Positions 46,157 through 54,059 of a stretch of DNA of 64,000 nucleotides are shown here, in pieces. The notes below the pieces were generated by a model. It saw nothing but the letters and a program-made list of their open reading frames with translations, ran no database searches and was not told where the DNA came from. This stretch comes from JAGRCP01 sp942490705 (GTDB taxonomy: Bacteria; Chloroflexota; Anaerolineae; Caldilineales; Caldilineaceae): the NCBI GenBank assembly GCA_942490705.1, contig CALNXY010000005.1, forward strand, positions 1-64,000, read 5' to 3'. Numbering within the stretch: the stretch's first letter is position 1; each line of letters begins with the position of its first letter. The position numbers and the translations under genes were made by a program.

Positions 46157-46889
46157 TCATCATCACTGCTAATATTGTGGCTGAAATACCCGAAATTATA
46201 GCAATAGGTAAAGTATCTAAATGACGAACGGTAATAGCAATTAAAGCCCAAATAAATACGCCACAGTAAACCCGATCTTGTCTCCGAATTCTGATTAAAA
46301 TACCAATAATTGCTGCCACAATAATCATAATCACTGTCCAAACAATATTATTGATGCCAAAACCGTTCCATTTTATCCACGATAACCCTAAAGCCACATT
46401 AACAATACTTGCCACTGTAATCCATCCCAAATAGACACTGATGGGAAAATTTATCAACCATTTGTGTTGCTTAGGACAGGGTTTTAAAGATATTTCTAGT
46501 TTTAAATATAACAAGACTAAAGATATCAAAATAGCAAACATTGCTACTGTTGAAAGAACAAACAAGCGAGATAAAAATAAGAACACCCAAACAATTTGAG
46601 AGACGCTACTTATGACCAAATAATAACCCATTTTTTGTAAGTATGGATCATCTCTATTTTTAGGTAAAACTTGATATATTCCTAAACTAATTAACCCTAA
46701 ATAAATAAGACCCCAAATTGCAAAAGCATAACTGGGAGTAATTAAAACATCCTGGAAAAAAGTATTAGAAATCTCACCAATAGTTAATTCATTTATAGGC
46801 GCAATATTAGCTAAAATATTAGTCAAAAAAGCAGCAATAATAGCCAATAAATTTGCCCATTGTCTGACAATATCTTTATGGAATTTCAT
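46101..46889 (-). CDS. TspO/MBR-like tryptophan-rich membrane protein, end replaced by the MITE
   Basis: This 262-residue membrane protein has about seven helices, including the TspO-like ITPSYAFAIWGLIYLGLISL and VYLGWITVASIVNVALGLSW. The family binds tetrapyrroles or related ligands in the membrane. After MMI, the last 16 residues (RPLAKMFCGMMKNYFF plus D) are read from the terminal repeat and inside of the element at 45957-46156. The native C-terminus was therefore replaced. It is probably still made, as the helices are whole. Confidence 0.75.
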   Translation of the reverse strand: MKFHKDIVRQWANLLAIIAAFLTNILANIAPINELTIGEISNTFFQDVLITPSYAFAIWGLIYLGLISLGIYQVLPKNRDDPYLQKMGYYLVISSVSQIVWVFLFLSRLFVLSTVAMFAILISLVLLYLKLEISLKPCPKQHKWLINFPISVYLGWITVASIVNVALGLSWIKWNGFGINNIVWTVIMIIVAAIIGILIRIRRQDRVYCGVFIWALIAITVRHLDTLPIAIISGISATILAVMMIRPLAKMFCGMMKNYFFD

Positions 46890-46942
46890 TGAAGATTTAA
46901 AACCTTTTTCAAGTTATGAATTTGTAGAATCTTTACTGAATG

Positions 46943-46990
46943 ATTGACATACTCCCCGTTAAACTCCGTTGTAAAACGGGGTATTCTTGC
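46943..46990. repeat. Hairpin resembling an IS200/IS605 end
   Basis: TTGACATACTCCCCGTT pairs through CCCCGTT (about 46955-46961) with AACGGGG (about 46974-46980) and is followed by TATTCTTG. The GACATACTCCCC start is typical of right ends of IS200/IS605 elements. No transposase lies next to it. Confidence 0.5.
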
Positions 46991-47051
46991 CACATCACTG
47001 TTATAAATTCCTTTAAAGCCTCATAGACTACGAGATCATTAATAGGTATTA

Positions 47052-47309
47052 TTAGGAGCGCAATGGATAGTTCCCTTCTAAACAGATAATATAATTAATA
47101 TCATTAAAGGGATCACCATCTGAATTATTAACAGGAGCAATTTCTGGTAGCCCAAAATTGATCGTCCCATCACCACCATAATGCGTGCCAATAATACTAT
47201 ATAAGGCCACATTTGTGGAAATGTCTAAGAGTTGTCCATTACAAAATGCCCAACCTCGTGGGGCATAAGTTCCAGCAAAAAGCTTTATTTCTCCGATGGT
47301 TCCTTCCAT
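47052..47309 (-). CDS. Phage tail collar domain protein, short
   Basis: The 85-residue product begins MEGTIGEIKLFAGTYAPRGW and AFCNGQLLDISTNVALYSII, then GTHYGGDGTINFGLPEI. This is the start of the tail-collar (microcystin-dependent-protein-like) domain. Relatives are about 170-200 residues and continue with a DLRGR motif. Here the text after LPEI turns to unrelated VNNSDGDPFNDINYI and stops. The C-terminal part has been lost or replaced, so it is probably a remnant. Confidence 0.7.
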   Translation of the reverse strand: MEGTIGEIKLFAGTYAPRGWAFCNGQLLDISTNVALYSIIGTHYGGDGTINFGLPEIAPVNNSDGDPFNDINYIICLEGNYPLRS

Positions 47310-47472
47310 AATTTAACCTCGTAATGAGCTAACAAAAAATCTCCATATTAGATTAGCACAAATCGCTCCGATAAAAATCGTCCTTGAGCAGAAAATTAGC
47401 CTGTAGGTTGGGTTGAGGATGGTATATTAGAAAATAAACTATTAAAGTGACTAAACAAAAAAAACAGAAGCC

Positions 47473-47492
47473 GAGAATTATCCTAAATTCTC
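47473..47492 (-). terminator. Hairpin terminator
   Basis: GAGAATT (47473-47479) pairs with AATTCTC (47486-47492). On the minus strand the hairpin is followed by CTTCTG and eight T, after the 66-residue gene. Confidence 0.6.
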
Positions 47493-47537
47493 AACTCCTG
47501 TACAATCTAACATTAATTTCTAAAACGTACTATGTAC

Positions 47538-47738
47538 CTAAGAAGGTTTAGGATAACTTCTGGCATAATAGTCAGAGGCAACCACTTCGAGAACTTCTCC
47601 AATTCTAAAAAGGGGATAAACACAATTCATGCGGTTTTCCCAGACAATATGGGCAAGTTCATAATCAGGACAGTTAATGCGGTAAGTGGTATCAGACACC
47701 ACTGATAGACGACAACCTGTGGGAAGCAGTATTGACAA
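47538..47738 (-). CDS. Hypothetical small protein, 66 residues
   Basis: The product begins MSILLPTGCRLSVVSDTTYR and contains INCPDYELAHIVWENRMNCV and LFRIGEVLEVVASDYYARSY. It looks like a compact beta protein with two to three Cys. The terminator-like hairpin just downstream supports it as a real gene. No family recognised. Confidence 0.6.
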   Translation of the reverse strand: MSILLPTGCRLSVVSDTTYRINCPDYELAHIVWENRMNCVYPLFRIGEVLEVVASDYYARSYPKPS

Positions 47739-47950
47739 TAATAACTGAAGACTTTGAGGCTAATAAATTGGAAGCCATGCTAAATTTTTATATTTTCTTA
47801 AGACTCATATTCCATTTTACAAGGTAATGGCAAGGCTTTCTACGATTTTTGAGTTAATGTTAAAGTTAAGCAAAATTGGTACTCATAGCTCTATCCTAGT
47901 TGAGCCAAGACAGTGTAAACTTACTTTGCTACTCACTTTGAGGATAGGTC

Positions 47951-48343
47951 ATGGAACTAGATTTTCCTGAAGATTTAAAATATCTAGATAGTCACGAGTA
48001 TGTTCGCTTAGATGGAGAAATTGCCACTATTGGTCTTAGTGCTTATGCTATTGATCAGTTAGGAGATATTGTGTTTTTAGATTTGCCTGAAGTGGGAGAT
48101 TTTCTAGAAACTGGGGAAAGCTTTGGTGCAATCGAGTCGGTTAAGGCAGCAGAAGACCTTTACCCTCCGGTCTCAGGAACAGTTATTGAACGCAACGAAG
48201 GGTTGCTCGAAAGTCCAGAACAAATTGCCGATGATCCCTACGGAGATGGATGGTTACTAAAAGTACGAGTGGACAACCCTGATGACGAATTAGAAGACAC
48301 CATGTCTGCTCACGACTATCGCGGTCTTTTAGACGGGGAATAA
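47951..48343 (+). CDS. gcvH: Glycine cleavage system H protein
   Basis: This 130-residue protein carries lipoate on Lys65 within GAIESVKAAEDLYPPVSG. GcvH shuttles the aminomethyl group between the P, T and L subunits of glycine cleavage, important for photorespiration. Further signatures are GLSAYAIDQLGDIVFLDLPE and DDPYGDGWLLKV. Start ATG 47951 follows GAGGATAGGTC. It stands alone; a terminator-like hairpin follows at 48396. Confidence 0.95.
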   Translation: MELDFPEDLKYLDSHEYVRLDGEIATIGLSAYAIDQLGDIVFLDLPEVGDFLETGESFGAIESVKAAEDLYPPVSGTVIERNEGLLESPEQIADDPYGDGWLLKVRVDNPDDELEDTMSAHDYRGLLDGE

Positions 48344-48395
48344 TTACCCTGAGAATAACAAAACCAAACTCCTCCGCTTACTGCTGTTGTCCGGG

Positions 48396-48422
48396 AAAAT
48401 CCCTTATTATCAGGGGAATTTT
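48396..48422 (+). terminator. Hairpin terminator after gcvH
   Basis: AAAATCCC (48396-48403) pairs with GGGGAATTTT (48413-48422) with a nine-base loop, followed by ACTC. It lies 50 bases after the gcvH stop. Confidence 0.55.
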
Positions 48423-48488
48423 ACTCTCCCCTATGATATGGCAACTCTGGGAATTGACAGCAGAAAGCTTCATATTGATAGCAGGGAA

Positions 48489-48602
48489 CTAGGTGACGGG
48501 AGTTGCTGTTACCACCAGGTAAAGCATAACCGCTAAAAAGAGAACGCAGAGTTTAATAACCAGATAAGTAATGCTATCGGGATACAGGAATGTGTTAATC
48601 AT
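48489..48602 (-). CDS. Small membrane protein, 37 residues
   Basis: From ATG 48602 the product reads MINTFLYPDSITYLVIKLCV followed by LFLAVMLYLVVTATPVT. It is a single membrane helix with a short polar front. A strong GGGAGGG ribosome site stands five bases before the ATG, which strongly supports translation. It resembles the small one-helix subunits of cyanobacterial membrane complexes, but I cannot assign it. Confidence 0.65.
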   Translation of the reverse strand: MINTFLYPDSITYLVIKLCVLFLAVMLYLVVTATPVT

Positions 48603-48703
48603 AATTTCCCTCCCTTGGGAATATTATTGTTTAGTCTTTCCCTTATCTTTATTCTCTCGTAAAAATATCAGTTCGTTAAGTAAAATCAGTAAAAATTTAC
48701 AAT

Positions 48704-49015
48704 ATGGTTATTGAATGGCTTAAATTTAAAGTTTCTCCCCAGTCTAGAGATATCTTTATTCAATTAGATAATAAAATTTGGACAACTTTCTTAGCTCAAT
48801 TTCCAGGTTTTTTAGGTAAAGAAGTTTGGATTTCACCAGATATTCCCGAAGAAATTACTTTCGTGATTCGTTGGGAAACTTATCAACCATGGAAAGCTAT
48901 TCCTCAAGATATTTTAGAGGAAACAGAAGAGAAATTTGCTCAACAGATGAAGGATCATCCTTATCAAATGATAGAAGCAAAAGAATATCAGATTAGGAAA
49001 TTTCCGACTTACTAA
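48704..49015 (+). CDS. TIGR03792-type small protein
   Basis: This 103-residue protein has the pattern of the cyanobacterial TIGR03792 family: VIEWLKFKVSPQSRDIFIQL, WTTFLAQFPGFLGKEVWISP and EITFVIRWETYQPWKAIP. The fold is probably a dimeric ferredoxin-like (ABM-type) barrel. Function unknown. The gene is alone on this strand and starts at ATG 48704. Confidence 0.8.
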   Translation: MVIEWLKFKVSPQSRDIFIQLDNKIWTTFLAQFPGFLGKEVWISPDIPEEITFVIRWETYQPWKAIPQDILEETEEKFAQQMKDHPYQMIEAKEYQIRKFPTY

Positions 49016-49228
49016 GCCAATATAAGAATTTTTATGGTTTAATATGCCTCGATTATGGCCAGAATGTCACGGGATGCAACTATATTTATGTATTCTCAGA
49101 AATATTCACATTTACTGATGATTGCGTAGATGCTTTAGCTCTAATTGTCAAGATTCTTGTAACGAAAGTTTACAAAAGCTTAATTGTTTGTTACAATCGG
49201 ATTGTAGCAACTTCACACACAAATCATT

Positions 49229-49588
49229 ATGATTCCCATTCCAGCACCCCTTCAAAGTAGATCCAGTGTTTCTGACCTCAAAAAACGCCTCGATTGGGGT
49301 GAGCCTGCTCTAACCATTATTGATGTCAGAGATAGAGACGCTTTCAACGCTAGTCACATCACAGGGGCTATTTCCATACCCATGGACGAATTAGTGGATA
49401 GAGCGTTAGATAATTTTGAGCTTGTCCGTGATATCTACATCTACGGCGCAACTGAAGAAGAAACCGTATTAGCTGTAACCAAACTTCGGGTCGCAGAATA
49501 TCAAAACGTAGCCGAGCTTCTCGGTGGTTTAGCTGCTTGGAAAGCTGCTGGTTATCCCATTGAAGGAAGCTTCACTGTTGTTGCATGA
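49229..49588 (+). CDS. Rhodanese-like domain protein without catalytic Cys
   Basis: This 119-residue protein is one rhodanese domain: LTIIDVRDRDAFNASHITGA, ISIPMDELVDRAL and AELLGGLAAWKAAGYPIEG. The catalytic loop, normally Cys-x4-Arg/Ser, here reads YGATEEET with no Cys in the protein. It is therefore probably an inactive, binding-type rhodanese. It stands alone on the plus strand. Confidence 0.85.
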   Translation: MIPIPAPLQSRSSVSDLKKRLDWGEPALTIIDVRDRDAFNASHITGAISIPMDELVDRALDNFELVRDIYIYGATEEETVLAVTKLRVAEYQNVAELLGGLAAWKAAGYPIEGSFTVVA

Positions 49589-49606
49589 TGACTCCCGACA
49601 TCGACC

Positions 49607-49729
49607 CTATGGGTAAGATGCTGGCTTCTCCAAATCTCGAAAGATAGAGACAACTTCCTTAGAGGTATGATCATTGGTAGAATCTACTATCACTGGTCTA
49701 CCTTGACGGCGTTTTATGGTGGGGAACAT
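49607..49729 (-). CDS. Possible small protein, 40 residues
   Basis: From ATG 49729 the minus strand reads MFPTIKRRQGRPVIVDSTND followed by HTSKEVVSIFRDLEKPASYP and stop. Codon use looks like real protein, but the ribosome site is weak. It could be a fragment of a longer gene. It lies in the 267-base gap before the rimK remnant. Confidence 0.3.
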   Translation of the reverse strand: MFPTIKRRQGRPVIVDSTNDHTSKEVVSIFRDLEKPASYP

Positions 49730-49855
49730 AAGAGATTATCAATAAAAGTATTTATATAATCAAGTTTTAAACGATAGAGAATAATTTGTTTTAAAAGATT
49801 ATTAACATATAATGTTAAGTAGTGTACAAATTTTTAAAATATTGGTTAAAAATTA

Positions 49856-50290
49856 ATGAAAATTGCCATTTTGTCTCAAGATGCTTCTTTGTACTCTACA
49901 AGAAGATTAAAAGAAGCAGGAGAAGAATTAGGACATGAAATGCGAGTCTTTAACTATCTTCGCTGTTACATGAATATAACTTCCTATAAACCTGCCGTTT
50001 ATTACAACGGCCAACCCCTAGAAACCTTTGATGCCGCATCATCCCCCGCATTGCCGCATCTAAAACCTTTTATGGCACAGCAGTTGTCCGTCAATTTGAA
50101 GTCATGGGGTAGCTAGTGCCAACGAATCTCAAGCCATTTCCCGTTCCATGATAAACTGCGTTAACAAATCTTGGCTAGAGATGGTATTGGTTTTCCCGTC
50201 ACAGGTTCCACCCTACACGGATATTGATGGGTACTTGAATTTGTCGGGGGTGCGCCTGTGGTCATAAAATTATTAGAAGGGACTCAAGTA
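49856..50290 (+). pseudogene. rimK: RimK-like ATP-grasp ligase, frameshifted and cut at the junction
   Basis: The start MKIAILSQDASLYSTRRLKE, then FNYLRCYMNITSYKPAVYYN, is the N-terminus of RimK, which adds glutamate to ribosomal protein S6 or related targets. A frame break lies near 50035; in other frames the text continues as AASKTF-like, VVRQFEVMG, ASANESQAISRSM, DGIGFPVTG and VVIKLLEGTQ. Homology stops at VVIKLLEGTQ, where GIGVV should follow, because the sequence changes to a different genome at about 50290. The gene is a partial copy only because of the junction. Confidence 0.85.
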
Positions 50291-50296
50291 TCGTCC
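50285..50296. other. Chimeric junction between two genomes
   Basis: Left of about 50290 the text is AT-rich, cyanobacterial and coding for RimK on the plus strand. Right of it the text is GC-rich and coding for CdsA on the minus strand. Both genes are cut in mid-domain at the same place. No inverted repeat, att site, IS end or tRNA lies here. GGACTCAAG joins TATCGTCCGCC. Confidence 0.85.
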
Positions 50297-50592
50297 GCCG
50301 GCCGCACCGGCTCCAACAGCGAATACGCCATCGTCACAATCAGACCGATGGCGAGCACAAATGACAGAGGGACCAAATCCGGTTGCCAGAAGGTCAATGA
50401 GATGGCCGACAGCCAGACCAGGCCAATCCAGCGTGCTGGACGATAGCCCCCCACCCCCATCATGTAGAAAAACTCCCAGCCAGCCAGCAGACCAAGCGCC
50501 AGCAGGAGCAATACGCCCCAGATGCCGCCCAGATAGATTGGCACCAGGATAAACGGGATCGCAATAATTGCGACGATGATGCGAGTCCACAT
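50291..50592 (-). CDS. cdsA: Phosphatidate cytidylyltransferase, N-terminal part
   Basis: From ATG 50592 the protein reads MWTRIIVAIIAIPFILVPIY and GLLAGWEFFYMMGVGGYRPA, the membrane start of CdsA, which makes CDP-diacylglycerol. About 100 residues remain; the catalytic C-terminal signature lies beyond the junction. It follows uppS as in most bacteria (uppS-cdsA). The truncation is due to the junction, not to mutation. Confidence 0.85.
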
Positions 50593-50711
50593 GGAGTGTG
50601 CGTCAGCTTTGGTGGCAGGGTGAATAAGAATGCGACTTGGCTGCGATCGTACCGCGGCGAAACGCAGCCGCCCAATCGCAAGACCAGTGGAGCGTGCTTG
50701 TCGTTCGTGCG

Positions 50712-51437
50712 CTAGGTGTTGAGCACGCGTCCGAAACGGCGCTCGCGCAGATTATACTCAACCAGCGCCTTTTCCAGTTCGGCGGCGTTAAAATCCGGCC
50801 AGAAGGTCGGCGTTGTGTAATACTCGGCATAGGCCGCTTGCCAGATCAGGAAATTGCTCAATCGCCATTCGCCACCGGTACGGATAATCAAGTCCGGATC
50901 GGGTAAATCGTGATAGAGATACTGGCTGAAGAGTTCTTCGGTCAGATCGCCGGGATTGACGCCGTCTTTGATAATGCGGCGGGCAGCGTCCAGAATTTCA
51001 GCCCGACCGCCATAGTTGAACGCCACGTTGAGGGTGACACGATCATTGGCTGCCGTCACGTCGATGGCATGACGAATCTGCTTCTGCAGGTGCAGATTGA
51101 TGCCCTCCATCCGTCCGCTATGCAGAATGCGCACGCCATTCTTGTCGAGCTCCCGCAACTGGCGTTGGATTGTCAGCCCCAGCAGCCGCATGAGGCCGCT
51201 CACCTCTTCGGGCGGGCGATGCCAGTTCTCGGTCGAGAACGCGTAGATCGTCAGCACCTTGATGCCCAGACGCACGGACTCTTCCAGAATCTGCTGAATA
51301 TTGTCGACGCCGGCTTGGTGGCCGGCCAGACGCGGCAATCCACGCGACTGTGCCCAGCGCCCGTTGCCGTCCATGATGATCCCAATATGATAAGGGATTG
51401 CCAGCAGCTCTTCTGTGCCGTTATCCTGATTTCCCAC
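50712..51437 (-). CDS. uppS: Undecaprenyl diphosphate synthase
   Basis: This 241-residue cis-prenyltransferase makes the C55 lipid carrier for cell wall sugars. Motifs are HIGIIMDGNGRWAQSRGLPR with the catalytic Asp, AFSTENWHRPPEEV, NVAFNYGGRAEI and IRTGGEWRLSNFL. Start ATG 51437 precedes GNQDNGTEELLA. It lies between frr and cdsA on the same strand. A 119-base gap separates it from cdsA. Confidence 0.95.
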   Translation of the reverse strand: MGNQDNGTEELLAIPYHIGIIMDGNGRWAQSRGLPRLAGHQAGVDNIQQILEESVRLGIKVLTIYAFSTENWHRPPEEVSGLMRLLGLTIQRQLRELDKNGVRILHSGRMEGINLHLQKQIRHAIDVTAANDRVTLNVAFNYGGRAEILDAARRIIKDGVNPGDLTEELFSQYLYHDLPDPDLIIRTGGEWRLSNFLIWQAAYAEYYTTPTFWPDFNAAELEKALVEYNLRERRFGRVLNT

Positions 51438-51511
51438 CCTGTACTCTCCTTACTCCAGACCCACGCCGTCGTGTTGCCAGCAGCGTGCAGAGAGGAGCTA
51501 CCGAAACAGAA

Positions 51512-51532
51512 GGGGTGAGACCATCTCACCCC
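51512..51532 (-). terminator. Strong hairpin between frr and uppS
   Basis: GGGGTGAGA (51512-51520) pairs with TCTCACCCC (51524-51532). It lies 60 bases after the frr stop. The T-run is weak, so partial read-through into uppS is likely. Confidence 0.6.
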
Positions 51533-51593
51533 TGTGCACCTCATCCAATCCGCAACTGGTTGTCATGCGTGGGCAATGTGCCCGGAAATCGGA

Positions 51594-52157
51594 CTAGATC
51601 GTCATGATCTCTTCTTCTTTTTCCCGCATAATCTCATCGGCGCGCTTAATGTAAGCGTCGGTCTTCTCCTGAATCTTATCCTGCCCGCGGTGCAAGTCAT
51701 CCTCAGAGATCATGGACTCACGCTCCATTTCGCGCAAGTCGTTGATTTCGTCACGGCGGATGTTGCGGATAGCAATGCGTGCTTCTTCCGTACGAGAATG
51801 AACCTGCTTACTCAAGTCGCGTCGGCGATCTTCTGTTAGGGGCGGAATCGACAGCCGCACGACCTGTCCGTCATTGCTTGGGGCCAAGCCAATATCGGAG
51901 TTGGCGATCGCCTTCTCAATGGCGCCGATATCGCTGGCGGCGTAGGGGCGAATCTGAATGGTCTGTGCGTCGGGGATGGTAATGGCCGCCAGCTGCATGA
52001 GCGGTGTAGGCATGTTGTAGTAGTCAACCATGAGCCGTTCAACCAGCGCGGGAGACGCGCGCCCGGTACGAATTGTCATCAAATCGTGCTGCAATACCTC
52101 GATCGTCTTGGTCATGCGCTCATCTGCATTGGCCAGAATCTCGTTAATCATATCCAC
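51594..52157 (-). CDS. frr: Ribosome recycling factor
   Basis: This 187-residue protein frees ribosomes after termination. Signatures are RMTKTIEVLQHDLMTIRTGR, RPYAASDIGAIEKAIANSDI, SIPPLTEDRRRDLSKQVHSR and AEEARIAIRNIRRDEINDL-type text. The second Met (MINEILANADERM) is an equally good start. It follows pyrH in the canonical order. Confidence 0.95.
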   Translation of the reverse strand: MDMINEILANADERMTKTIEVLQHDLMTIRTGRASPALVERLMVDYYNMPTPLMQLAAITIPDAQTIQIRPYAASDIGAIEKAIANSDIGLAPSNDGQVVRLSIPPLTEDRRRDLSKQVHSRTEEARIAIRNIRRDEINDLREMERESMISEDDLHRGQDKIQEKTDAYIKRADEIMREKEEEIMTI

Positions 52158-52350
52158 TCTCCTCAGTGACCCGCCCCACGATGAAACCGGTTGGTCTGCG
52201 CGTCTGCCGCTATGAAAAATCGCGCAAGTTACTCCTTTTTAGCGTTGCGGGAGGAGTGCAGGCGCAGCGTACAGATGTTTGGGCGATTGGCTTATTCTAG
52301 CAAATTCCAAGCTGACATGAAAATCAGACAAATGCGCTGCCGGCGGGTGA

Positions 52351-53070
52351 TCAGGCCGAAATCATGGTGCCGATGGGCTCGCCCAGCACGACTTTTTCCA
52401 GCGTACCCTCCTGCCACAAGTTGACGACGTGGATGGGCAAATCGTTGTCCATGCACATGGCCATGGCCGTGCTATCCATTACGCCCACACGCATGTTGAG
52501 GGCCTCGATGTAGGTCAAAAAGTCGAAAGGTTCCGCATCGGCATAGGCCTTGGGATCCCGATCATAGACGGCATCGACCTTGGTGGCCTTGATCAACGCC
52601 TCGGCATCAATTTCCATGGCCCGCAAGGAGGCCGCCGTATCGGTCGTAAAGTAGGGGTTGCCGGTACCGGCGCCAAAGATCACAACCCGGCCCTTTTCCA
52701 GATGGCGCACCGCCCGCCGCTGGATATATGGTTCAGCCACTGCACGCACCTCGATGCCGGTGAGGACGCGGGTGGGCACACCCAACCGTTCGAGTGCATC
52801 CTGCAAAGCCAACGAATTCATGACCGTCGCGAGCATGCCCATGTGGTCGGCCGTGACGCGCTCCATCCCGTGATCCAGCCCGTCCTGCTTGCCGCGCCAC
52901 AGGTTGCCGGCGCCGATCACGACTGAAATCTGCACGCCCATGTTGACCACGTCAATCACGCGCCGGGCCACAAAGTCAGCCTGACTGGGATTGATCCCAA
53001 ATCCGCCTTCGCCGGCAAGCGCTTCGCCGCCGAGCTTGAGCAACACGCGCTGATACTTCAAATCAGCCAT
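52351..53070 (-). CDS. pyrH: UMP kinase
   Basis: The 239-residue amino-acid-kinase-family enzyme phosphorylates UMP. Visible are RVLLKLGGEALAGEGGFGIN, VVIGAGNLWRGKQ, MGMLATVMNSLALQDALERL and VVIFGAGTGNPYFTTDTAAS. Start ATG 53070 is preceded by GAGAAGAGGGA. It lies downstream of tsf after a terminator and upstream of frr. Confidence 0.95.
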   Translation of the reverse strand: MADLKYQRVLLKLGGEALAGEGGFGINPSQADFVARRVIDVVNMGVQISVVIGAGNLWRGKQDGLDHGMERVTADHMGMLATVMNSLALQDALERLGVPTRVLTGIEVRAVAEPYIQRRAVRHLEKGRVVIFGAGTGNPYFTTDTAASLRAMEIDAEALIKATKVDAVYDRDPKAYADAEPFDFLTYIEALNMRVGVMDSTAMAMCMDNDLPIHVVNLWQEGTLEKVVLGEPIGTMISA

Positions 53071-53179
53071 GACGATTCCCTCTTCTCCTCCGCATGAATT
53101 TGGTAATTACGAATGGTGCATGGCTCCGTTTCGCCTGGGGGCGGAAGCTGAGGCAGACGATGGCGAACGGAGGATACAA

Positions 53180-53209
53180 GAATGCCCAGTCGACATCGAC
53201 TGGGCATTC
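53180..53209 (-). terminator. Perfect hairpin terminator after tsf
   Basis: GAATGCCCAGTCGA (53180-53193) pairs perfectly with TCGACTGGGCATTC (53196-53209). It stands just after the tsf stop on the minus strand, with a modest T-rich tail. Confidence 0.75.
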
Positions 53210-53221
53210 GTTATGCTTTAG

Positions 53222-53818
53222 CTATCCACCGATCGATAAGCGAGCAAAGTCATTGACCTTGATATTTTCGCCTAGCGCAGCGATCTGCTGCTTCAATAGA
53301 TCCTCAATCGTGATATCTGGATCCTTGACGAAAGGCTGTTCTAGCAGGCAGACCTCACTGTACCATTTGTCCAGCTTGCCGTCGACAATCTTATCAATAA
53401 TGGCGGCAGGTTTGCCACTGTCGGCCATCTGCTCGGCGTAGATCACCTTCTCGGCCTCGACCACGTCGGCCGGCACGTCTTCCCGGCTGACATATTCGGG
53501 ATTGGCCGCCACGATGTGCATGGCGATATCGTAGGCCAGCTGCTGAAATTGTTCGGTGCGGGCCACAAAGTCGGTCTCACACGCCAGTGCCACCATGCTC
53601 GCCAGCTTGGCGCCCGGGTGGATGTAAGTGCCGACCATGCCGTCCTTGGCATCGCGGCTGGCCTTCTTCGCCGCTGCCGCGAGCCCCTTTTTGCGCAGGC
53701 TCTCCACAGCAGCATCAAAGTCGCCACCAGACTCGGCAAGCGCCTTTTTGCAATCAAGCACGCCGGCATTTGTCGCCTCGCGCAGTTCTTTTACCATTTG
53801 TGCTGTAATCTCTGCCAT
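53222..53818 (-). CDS. tsf: Elongation factor Ts
   Basis: EF-Ts reloads EF-Tu with GTP. From ATG 53818 the protein starts MAEITAQMVKELREATNAGV, then LDCKKALAESGGDFDAAVES and LRKKGLAAAAKKASRDAKDG, which are diagnostic; VALACETDFVARTEQFQ follows. The 198-residue form is the short type found in many bacteria. The frame is open upstream to 53905, but homology and the GGGGAG site support 53818. It follows rpsB. Confidence 0.95.
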   Translation of the reverse strand: MAEITAQMVKELREATNAGVLDCKKALAESGGDFDAAVESLRKKGLAAAAKKASRDAKDGMVGTYIHPGAKLASMVALACETDFVARTEQFQQLAYDIAMHIVAANPEYVSREDVPADVVEAEKVIYAEQMADSGKPAAIIDKIVDGKLDKWYSEVCLLEQPFVKDPDITIEDLLKQQIAALGENIKVNDFARLSIGG

Positions 53819-54059
53819 GAGATTGGTCTCCCCAATGAATATGCTTTCTTCACGCACGTCTTTCACTGGTCGCCCAGCCGGATCGTTTGGCTTCTTTCCA
53901 GGCACGAGTCAGCCAGCGGAGCCGTACGTATTTTTGATCTGTTGTACTAAATCTGTTCGTAGCAAGGACGAAGCGCCTTCGCAGCGCTTCGTCTTTGTCG
54001 TCGTCAGTCGTATTTAGATGTCAGCTTCAGACGTCAGCCGATGCGGGAAACGCTACCGC

